Assembly (NCBI GenBank): GCA_016208805.1
Contig: JACQXL010000114.1
Location: 1 to 10,526 of the forward strand
DNA: 10,526 nt
Direction: 5' to 3'
Source: Planctomycetota bacterium
Lineage (GTDB): Bacteria; Planctomycetota; MHYJ01; JACQXL01
Shown in pieces: positions 6,059 to 10,526 of the stretch. Numbering within the stretch: the first letter of the stretch is position 1; every line of letters starts with the position of its first letter. The translations under genes were made by a program, and so were the position numbers. The notes beneath the pieces were generated by a model. It was not told where the DNA came from and searched no databases. It saw only the letters and a program-made list of their open reading frames with translations.

Positions 6059-6118
6059 AAGAGCCAGCCCTTCATAAGTACAGGATTTCGCTGTGGCTCA
6101 ATAAGTCGCGGAGTTTAT

Positions 6119-6156
6119 CCCGCTGGATTCCTGCTTTCGCAGGAATGACAAGCGGG
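6119..6156. repeat. REP-like palindrome (ATTCCTGC/GCAGGAAT core)
   Basis: Outer CCCGCT (6119-6124) pairs with AGCGGG (6151-6156). Inner ATTCCTGC (6127-6134) pairs with GCAGGAAT (6139-6146) around the loop TTTC. Repeats with this core are widespread in bacteria and often yield a spurious peptide VIPAKAGIQ, which this copy also encodes on the minus strand. It sits 18 bp beyond the 3' end of the tRNA. Confidence 0.75.
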
Positions 6157-6173
6157 GCTCCAACTGGCTCTAA

Positions 6174-6245
6174 TGGGCCCGGCCCGACTCGAACGGGCAA
6201 CCAACGGATTATGAGTCCGCTGCTCTGCCATTGAGCTACGGGCCC
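6174..6245 (-). tRNA. tRNA with anticodon CAT (Ile2 or elongator Met)
   Basis: The 72-nt cloverleaf is complete: acceptor GGGCCCG/CGGGCCC (7 bp) with discriminator A; T8-A9; D stem GCTC/GAGC; anticodon stem GCGGA/TCCGT with loop CTCATAA, giving anticodon CAT; variable loop TGGTT; T stem GCCCG/CGGGC with loop TTCGAGT. CCA is not encoded (TTA follows). The paired G1-C72 argues against initiator tRNA. The anticodon arm GCGGACTCATAATCCGT is common in Ile2 tRNAs whose C34 is changed to lysidine by TilS, but elongator Met cannot be excluded by eye. Confidence 0.95.
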
Positions 6246-6256
6246 GAATATCAATG

Positions 6257-6283
6257 TTTATATGCTATTTCGGTTTCGGTCAA
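6257..6283 (-). promoter_or_regulatory. candidate promoter of the tRNA gene
   Basis: On the minus strand, TTGACC (6278-6283) is followed 15 bp later by TATAAA (6257-6262), placing the start a few bases before the tRNA 5' end at 6245. The spacer is shorter than the ideal 17 bp. The match is otherwise good and the position is right. Confidence 0.45.
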
Positions 6284-6300
6284 TTCGTGCGTTTAGCCAT

Positions 6301-6319
6301 GTTGCATATATGTTGCAAC
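6301..6319. promoter_or_regulatory. possible operator-like inverted repeat
   Basis: GTTGCA (6301-6306) and TGCAAC (6314-6319) face each other around TATATGT. A direct repeat of TTCCAAT follows (about 6320-6335). It lies about 130 bp upstream of the activator promoter, in the spacer between the tRNA and the activator gene. Nothing else shows what might bind it. Confidence 0.25.
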
Positions 6320-6445
6320 TTCCAATAACTTCCAATTAATCCATAATACCTGTGACTATTATAAAAGTCAACGAATTTTCAGAGTTTCTGGCAGAATGTT
6401 CAGCACGTTTTTGCTCACAATGATATTTCTTAGATAAGTTTTACC

Positions 6446-6473
6446 TTGACAGAAATTGGCAATGTTTTATAAT
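6446..6473 (+). promoter_or_regulatory. consensus sigma-70 promoter of the sigma-54 activator gene
   Basis: TTGACA (6446-6451) and TATAAT (6468-6473) match the consensus at all twelve positions, with a 16-bp spacer. Transcription should start near 6480, giving a leader of about 20 nt. It ends with the Shine-Dalgarno AGAGGGG (6488-6494) and ATG at 6499. Expression of the activator is probably steady and housekeeping-driven. Confidence 0.85.
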
Positions 6474-6498
6474 TAGAACAAAACAACAGAGGGGTAAT

Positions 6499-8487
6499 AT
6501 GAAACGCAGACCATTAGCCGAGTATCTGGAATTAGTAAAAGAGGCGTTACGTAAAAAGAACTATCGCTGCGCAAAACGGCAGGCCGAATCCGCCTTGGAC
6601 AAACTGCAGATTCTTACTCATTCCCCGTTAGATGAATACACGTTGTACTTTCGGCTGGGTAATATCTATACAACGCTTGCTGAATATTCACGTGCCATAG
6701 ATGCGTTTTACAAGGCCTCTCTAATTGCGCCACGGTGCAATCTTAGCACAGCGGATAATGTCTATCTTTCGCTAATGATGGCTCTCAACTTTACCAGCAC
6801 CAAAAATATTAATCAGGCCTTGCTTCAATATCAGAAAGTCCATGCTTACTATCAAAAATATGGTGAAAGTACCCCGCCGCTAACGAGATACAACTATGTT
6901 ACAATGTCAATCGGATTAGCGTATTGCCATCTTTACAAAAGGGAATTAATGAAAGTAATAGAGATTATTGAAAAACAACTCGTACACTATCACGATATTT
7001 TATCCAAAGATAATCTCTGTCGTTTAAATTATTACCACTTCAAAGGAGAATATCTGATAGAAAAAGGAGACTACATTGAGGCACGGAAGTCATTTGAGGA
7101 ATGTATTAAAGTTAGCGAAAATATTAAGTTTCCGAGAGGAATACTTGAGGCCAAGGTGCACTTGGCAATCATTGACTTGTTGGAAAACAAGACAAATGAT
7201 GCCATAAAGATTTTTAGAGCGCTTTTCCGTGATACGCGACGTCTCCGGCAACCCGAACTAAATGAACTTTTCTGCGAGGCCGCACTATTGTTAAGTAAAT
7301 CGTATACGATAAAAAATCAAATACAAAAAGCCGAGTCTATAGAGGAACAGATTAAGCCAGCATTGAAAACGTTGGATATTATCTGGTTCTATGAAAAGAA
7401 ACGCGAGTTTGAGTCTCTGGTCAAGCGATTAGAAACCATCCATAAAGCACCAGGGGTGGATATTAAGGCGATACCAAATACCATCACGCAAACAATTAAT
7501 CATTATCGGACAACAGCCAAAGATGTTATTGTAGGCAAGTCCGATGTGATGCAGGAGGTTTACCATCTGATAGACAAAATTGCGCCGACAGACCTGCCAG
7601 TATTAATCCAGGGCGAGACGGGGACCGGCAAGGAACTAATCGCCAGAAGTATTTATCAAACCAGCCAGCGCCGCGATAACCCCTGGCTGGCCGTGAACTG
7701 TGGGGCCGTACCGGAAACGCTTTTGGAAAATGAACTTTTCGGCCATATCAGGGGTGGTTTTACCGGCGCGGTGGGCAAGAGAGGTTATATAGAAATTGCT
7801 AACGGTGGCACACTTTTCCTGGATGAGATTGCCAGTATGACTTTAGCGATGCAACAAAAATTGTTACGTGTGCTGGAAGAAAAAGAAGTCTGGCGCATCG
7901 GCGCCGAAAAACCAATCACCGTTAATACACGTTTCATATTTGCCAGTAATCAAAACATTGAAAATCTGGTCAAGAAAAAACTCTTCAGGGAAGACCTTTT
8001 TTATCGTATTAATACTATCATTGTTACGCTTCCGCCGTTACGAGAAAGAAAAGAAGATATTTGTCTTTTAACAGAATACTTTGTAAGAAAATATTTTGGC
8101 GATAAAGCGACACCTGCGATGTCTCAGGAAGTCTTGAATGCGCTCCAAAATTATGCCTGGCCCGGTAATGTCAGAGAGATGGAGAACGAGATAAAAAGAA
8201 TCGCCGTCTTAAATAGGGGTATTAAACACATCTCGGAAGCAATGCTTTCCAAACAGATTCGTGACTCGCGTCTGACTTCTGTCCGGATGGCGCAGGATGC
8301 TGGTTCAACTTTCAAGAGGTTGAAAGATGAGTTTGAGCGAAATGTAATCGTGGAAACACTGCGAAAATATAATGGGAATATTACCCGGGCGGCACGTGAA
8401 CTGGGTTGCGACCGCACGGGTTTATCCAAGAAGATTAAAACATTAAGGATAGAACTTCCCACCACTTTTAGTGAGAGATTCCTTTGA
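6499..8487 (+). CDS. sigma-54 enhancer-binding protein (TPR-like sensor, AAA+, Fis-type HTH)
   Basis: Transcription activator that uses ATP hydrolysis to open promoters held by RpoN RNA polymerase. It has 662 residues. About 1-330 is helical with TPR-like pairs (for example YFRLGNIYTTLAEYSRAIDAFYK, shown in part) and has no receiver, PAS or GAF domain. The AAA+ domain spans about 345-580: Walker A G372-ETGTGKE379, sigma-54 contact loop G419-GFTGA424, Walker B TLFLD442-E443, arginine finger region FREDLFYR503, and sensor II W554-PGNVRE560. The C-terminal Fis-type helix-turn-helix is at about 616-650 (GNITRAARELGCDRTGLSKK). The loop reads GGFTGA where almost all family members have GAFTGA. The start is fixed by AGAGGGG 5 bp upstream. 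The gene is visibly more AT-rich than leuS. It ends about 350 bp before a consensus sigma-54 promoter, its likely target. Confidence 0.93.
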   Translation: MKRRPLAEYLELVKEALRKKNYRCAKRQAESALDKLQILTHSPLDEYTLYFRLGNIYTTLAEYSRAIDAFYKASLIAPRCNLSTADNVYLSLMMALNFTSTKNINQALLQYQKVHAYYQKYGESTPPLTRYNYVTMSIGLAYCHLYKRELMKVIEIIEKQLVHYHDILSKDNLCRLNYYHFKGEYLIEKGDYIEARKSFEECIKVSENIKFPRGILEAKVHLAIIDLLENKTNDAIKIFRALFRDTRRLRQPELNELFCEAALLLSKSYTIKNQIQKAESIEEQIKPALKTLDIIWFYEKKREFESLVKRLETIHKAPGVDIKAIPNTITQTINHYRTTAKDVIVGKSDVMQEVYHLIDKIAPTDLPVLIQGETGTGKELIARSIYQTSQRRDNPWLAVNCGAVPETLLENELFGHIRGGFTGAVGKRGYIEIANGGTLFLDEIASMTLAMQQKLLRVLEEKEVWRIGAEKPITVNTRFIFASNQNIENLVKKKLFREDLFYRINTIIVTLPPLRERKEDICLLTEYFVRKYFGDKATPAMSQEVLNALQNYAWPGNVREMENEIKRIAVLNRGIKHISEAMLSKQIRDSRLTSVRMAQDAGSTFKRLKDEFERNVIVETLRKYNGNITRAARELGCDRTGLSKKIKTLRIELPTTFSERFL

Positions 8488-8488
8488 T

Positions 8489-8656
8489 TTACTGAACTCT
8501 TGCGAAACGGGAATTAGACCGTCCAAAAAGTGTCATTCTGAGCCCGTAGGGCGAAGAATCTCGTCCCAAATCCGCATAAAACGGAGATTCTTCACTTCGT
8601 CCGCCTATGGCGGACTCCGTTCAGAATGACAAAAGGGGCATTTCGCAAGAGTTCAG
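8489..8656. mobile_element. MITE-like nested palindromic element
   Basis: Outer arms CTGAACTCTTGCGAAA (8492-8507) and its exact inverse (8641-8656) enclose terminal repeats TGTCATTCTGA (8531-8541) and TCAGAATGACA (8621-8631). Inside these are GAAGAATCTC (8553-8562) and GAGATTCTTC (8584-8593). Each inner arm has its own side hairpin: GCCC-GTA-GGGC on the left and GTCCGCC-TAT-GGCGGAC (8599-8615) on the right. There is no coding capacity, so any movement would need a transposase elsewhere. It sits immediately after the activator stop codon. Confidence 0.7.
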
Positions 8657-8771
8657 GATTTACACCCATCAGGCGGGTTGTAGACAAAAATCACACCGTG
8701 CGACTTTTCCACAGGTTAATCTACTTCTTGAACCTATTTGATAATCAATTATTGCATCTCTTTCTAACCCT

Positions 8772-8791
8772 CTGGTTTTACACTGGTTATA
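8772..8791 (+). promoter_or_regulatory. possible activator-binding repeats upstream of the sigma-54 promoter
   Basis: CTGGTTTTA (8772-8780) and CTGGTTATA (8783-8791) are direct repeats 11 bp apart, about one helical turn. TAACC (8765-8769) also faces GGTTA (8785-8789). They lie 42-68 bp upstream of the -24 element, within the usual range for enhancer sites. The match is short and could be chance. Confidence 0.3.
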
Positions 8792-8832
8792 GCAATAATA
8801 TATTACACATTTGGAGCGTTAACCGCGATGTG

Positions 8833-8848
8833 TGGCACGGTATTTGCT
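8833..8848 (+). promoter_or_regulatory. consensus sigma-54 (RpoN) -24/-12 promoter
   Basis: TGGCACGGTATTTGCT fits the published consensus TGGCACG-N4-TTGCW at every fixed base. Ten bases separate the invariant GG (8834-8835) from GC (8846-8847). The predicted start is near 8859, about 95 bp upstream of the small gene at 8955. It lies on the same strand as, and downstream of, a sigma-54 activator gene. Confidence 0.85.
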
Positions 8849-8865
8849 ACTATACCTTATACCTT

Positions 8866-8929
8866 ACCACGAGGACACGAAAAGCACAAAGAGTATCGGA
8901 AAATTTAGTGTCTTTGTGCCTTTGTGGTA
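8866..8929. repeat. palindromic repeat in the leader after the sigma-54 promoter
   Basis: TACCAC...GCACAAAGA on the left pairs with TCTTTGTGC-C-TTTGTGGTA on the right (8911-8929), with a bulge on the left arm. The right arm is identical over 18 bp to 929-946. It begins only a few bases after the predicted sigma-54 start, so the RNA would open with a long hairpin. Confidence 0.7.
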
Positions 8930-8954
8930 GATGTTAAAGGTAAAGGGAACAACT

Positions 8955-9209
8955 ATGAATCACACAAAGATATATTCAGGTCCACCATTGGAGCAAGGTG
9001 ATATTCTTGCCCTGCGCGGTCATCCGCTGGTAAAGATGCGGATTGCCCCGAAACGGTACGCACCGTGTGTGCCGCGACCACTGACCAAACGCGTTTCTAT
9101 CTCATCTATTGTGGAAGAATGGGTATATGCTTCGGGGCCTGTAAACGAACGTGAGTATTATCTATTTTGTGATGGTCGTCTGATTGGTTGGACAGGAAAT
9201 AGAAAATAG
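8955..9209 (+). CDS. small protein of unknown function
   Basis: The 84-residue protein begins MNHTKIYSGPPLEQGDILAL, is rich in basic residues and prolines in the middle (PKRYAPCVPRPLTKR), and ends with EYYLFCDGRLIGWTGNRK. It has two cysteines, no signal peptide and no membrane segment. I recognise no family. The ATG at 8955 is preferred over an in-frame ATG at 8931: AAAGGGAAC lies just before it, and the earlier start falls at the edge of the repeat arm. It is the first gene after the consensus sigma-54 promoter and lies 174 bp before the HEAT-repeat gene on the same strand, so the two may form a sigma-54-dependent transcript. The sequence is coherent to the end, but coding status is less certain than for its neighbours. 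Confidence 0.6.
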   Translation: MNHTKIYSGPPLEQGDILALRGHPLVKMRIAPKRYAPCVPRPLTKRVSISSIVEEWVYASGPVNEREYYLFCDGRLIGWTGNRK

Positions 9210-9240
9210 ACCGCTGATTTCACAGATTGAGCGTAGCGAA

Positions 9241-9368
9241 ACCCAGCACCTATTTTGGCGGGCGAGTCCCATTACAGAGAATTGTCCTTATGCCAAAATG
9301 GGTGCTGGGTCTAACTCCACTGTAACGTGGCGTGGCGCCGTTGGCGCCAGCGCCACTAACCAGTGAGT
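9241..9368. repeat. double hairpin before the HEAT-repeat gene (element D)
   Basis: Hairpin I pairs 9241-9259 with 9292-9310 (ACCCAGCACCTATTTTGGC; 19 bp with one T-G pair). In the second unit ACTCCACTG (9314-9322) pairs with CAGTGAGT (9361-9368), with one bulge. Between TAAC and TAAC this encloses GTGGCG-TGGCGCC (9327-9339) paired with GGCGCCA-G-CGCCAC (9343-9356). On the minus strand the layout, with GTTA next to the hairpin and CAG...AGT after it, recalls copy C of the two-hairpin repeat, with different stems. There is no T run, so it is not a standard terminator. Confidence 0.7.
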
Positions 9369-9370
9369 AA

Positions 9371-9377
9371 GAGGAGG
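9371..9377 (+). promoter_or_regulatory. strong Shine-Dalgarno of the HEAT-repeat gene
   Basis: GAGGAGG, followed by TGA, lies 6 bp before the ATG at 9384. It fixes the start codon. It begins only 2 bp after the base of the hairpin ending at 9368, so folding there could influence ribosome access. Confidence 0.85.
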
Positions 9378-9383
9378 TGAATT

Positions 9384-10526
9384 ATGAAAATGCTGACGTT
9401 AACATTGGCTTTTAGTTTGATGACATTCTGTTTTATATTACCAGTTTTTGCGCCGACAGATAAAACCGCAACCGAAGAAAAGATAAAAGAGGCCGAGGCC
9501 GCCGGTGAAGAAGTTGTCAAGGGCAAAACGCCGGGTAAAACAAAACGCGTGGTTATTCAAGACGACGGTAAAGTGAAAGTAGTTAAAGAAGATGGAACAA
9601 CCTGGGAAATGATTAGCAAGCCCAGCTGTATGGGGTGGGTCTGGAAGCGCGTGACACCGGGTCCGGCTGGTTCAATGACCTCACAGAGTTCACCAGCCGG
9701 CGCTGAAGTAGCAACATCTTTACCGTCCAGGCCACCGCTGGGGCCGGGGATACAACCGAAGTTCCAAAACTTGAGAGGTAAGGACGGCAGTCTCTTAATG
9801 GCCATAGAACCCTGGGAGGTCTGGTGGACCAGAAACCGTGAGAAATATTTAACCGGCATCAGAATGCCAGTCAAGTGGCAGGAAGAAAGCCAGACCAGCA
9901 CAATAACGAAATTCCAGATATACGATGATCTGTTCAACCTGCTCGTTAAAGGATTGGAAGACAAGGTGGAAAATATTGCGGTGATGTCGGCTGTTGGTTT
10001 AGGCAAATCGGGCGATACCCGCGCCATTGACATCCTTAAAACAACATATCAAAAAGAGACCCGACCAATGGTCAAAGACAATATTCTGCTGGCGCTCGGA
10101 TTATTGCGTGATGTGTCGTCTATTCCTTTAATCAAAGAGGCCATCTACGATAAAAAGTCCGATGAGGTCAGTCGCAGTTATGCGACACTTTCATTGGGCT
10201 ACCTCAATGACCCGGCGGCGCTCCAGATACTCAAAGATATTGTCAGTTCTAAGGAGAAACTTGACCTTGAGGTTACAGCCGCGGCCTGTCTTTCTATCGG
10301 CCTGTCTGCCGTTGGCACAGGCAGGCAATCTGAAAACGCTTCTACTGATACCGTCAACGCCCTGGTCACTTTACTTAACCCAGAGAAGAAGAAGGACCGA
10401 CGCATCAGATGTTGTGCCGCATTAGGGCTGGGACGCATCGGCTCTAAAGAATCTTTCAAGGGACTGGAGAAAGCGGTTAGCGATAAGGACGATGAAGTCC
10501 GGGCTTCTATTGCCGTTGCTTTAGGT
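9384..10526 (+). CDS. exported HEAT-repeat protein (partial, runs off the window)
   Basis: The frame is open for 381 codons to the window edge with no stop. Residues 1-23 (MKMLTLTLAF... ending PVFA) form a signal peptide, so the protein should leave the cytoplasm. Residues 24-75 are Lys/Glu-rich, 91-125 are Pro/Ser/Gly-rich and probably flexible, and 143-156 carry W-E-V-W-W-T-R-N-R-E-K-Y-L, a motif I associate with planctomycete HEAT proteins. From about 182 onward come paired helices typical of HEAT or PBS-lyase repeats (ALGLLRD, SLGYLND, ALGLGRIGS, DDEVRASIAVALG). Such proteins are scaffolds with no known catalysis. A palindromic repeat encodes about residues 306-315 and appears to interrupt a repeat. 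It probably follows the small gene in one sigma-54-driven transcript. The binding partner is unknown. Confidence 0.88.
   Translation, partial: MKMLTLTLAFSLMTFCFILPVFAPTDKTATEEKIKEAEAAGEEVVKGKTPGKTKRVVIQDDGKVKVVKEDGTTWEMISKPSCMGWVWKRVTPGPAGSMTSQSSPAGAEVATSLPSRPPLGPGIQPKFQNLRGKDGSLLMAIEPWEVWWTRNREKYLTGIRMPVKWQEESQTSTITKFQIYDDLFNLLVKGLEDKVENIAVMSAVGLGKSGDTRAIDILKTTYQKETRPMVKDNILLALGLLRDVSSIPLIKEAIYDKKSDEVSRSYATLSLGYLNDPAALQILKDIVSSKEKLDLEVTAAACLSIGLSAVGTGRQSENASTDTVNALVTLLNPEKKKDRRIRCCAALGLGRIGSKESFKGLEKAVSDKDDEVRASIAVALG
10300..10326. repeat. in-frame palindrome in the HEAT-repeat gene
   Basis: GCCTGTCTGCC and GCACAGGCAGGC face each other around GTTG, leaving an imperfect stem (GCCTG.CTGCC against GGCAGGC). 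It encodes GLSAVGTGRQ in place of the regular helix pattern, and a polar stretch (SENASTD) follows. It resembles the GCCTGC/GCAGGC palindromes in the MetE-like gene. Confidence 0.5.

Noticed and set aside
6072..6254. 60-residue minus-strand open frame over the tRNA
   Set aside because: It reads through the tRNA (PVAQWQSSGLIIRWLPVRVG) and the REP-like palindrome (VIPAKAGIQ). Both are well-known sources of spurious proteins.
6376..6424. Second sigma-54 promoter (CTGGCAGAATGTTCAGC or AGCACGTTTTTGCT) upstream of the activator gene
   Set aside because: Neither keeps the GG-N10-GC spacing: one lacks GC at -12 and the other is one base short. A consensus sigma-70 promoter already fits.
8626..8937. 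103-codon plus-strand open frame between the activator and the small gene
   Set aside because: It starts in the MITE-like element, crosses the sigma-54 promoter and ends in the dispersed repeat, so it is explained by non-coding features.

Overview
The window looks like a chromosome segment of an uncultured Planctomycetota-like bacterium. Three things suggest this: a Ser/Thr kinase preceded by a GspE-N/MshEN-like module, an exported HEAT-repeat protein with a W-E-V-W-W motif, and a sigma-54 activator with a TPR-like front half. The phylum is an inference. The DNA is crowded with small palindromic repeats, both between genes and, in frame, inside genes.

Layout. Bases 1-959 hold no convincing complete gene. 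They contain two inverted copies (A, B) of a two-hairpin element, a wobble-paired hairpin, a palindrome and an array of eight 22-bp units. Next is leuS on the minus strand (960-3509). A 244-bp divergent spacer follows, with a third copy (C) of the two-hairpin element. A plus-strand Ser/Thr kinase gene (3754-4825) is broken by a deletion that removes the catalytic core. A minus-strand MetE-like methyltransferase gene (4827-5993) ends 1 bp from it. A tRNA with anticodon CAT lies at 6174-6245 on the minus strand.

The right-hand third reads as a small regulatory unit. A consensus sigma-70 promoter (6446-6473) drives a 662-residue sigma-54 enhancer-binding protein (6499-8487) that has a GGFTGA loop instead of GAFTGA. 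About 350 bp downstream is a sigma-54 promoter matching all twelve fixed consensus positions (8833-8848). It faces an 84-residue protein of unknown function (8955-9209) and an exported HEAT-repeat protein (9384 to beyond the window edge). A likely model is that the activator controls these two genes through RpoN. A strong double hairpin (9241-9368) ends 2 bp before the Shine-Dalgarno of the HEAT gene and could modulate it.

The most unusual features are the two-hairpin repeat family, whose junctions are constant while the hairpin arms change with pairing preserved; the sigma-54 unit; the out-of-frame loss of exactly the HRD-to-DFG core from the kinase; and palindrome-derived peptide insertions in LeuRS, the MetE-like protein and the HEAT protein.
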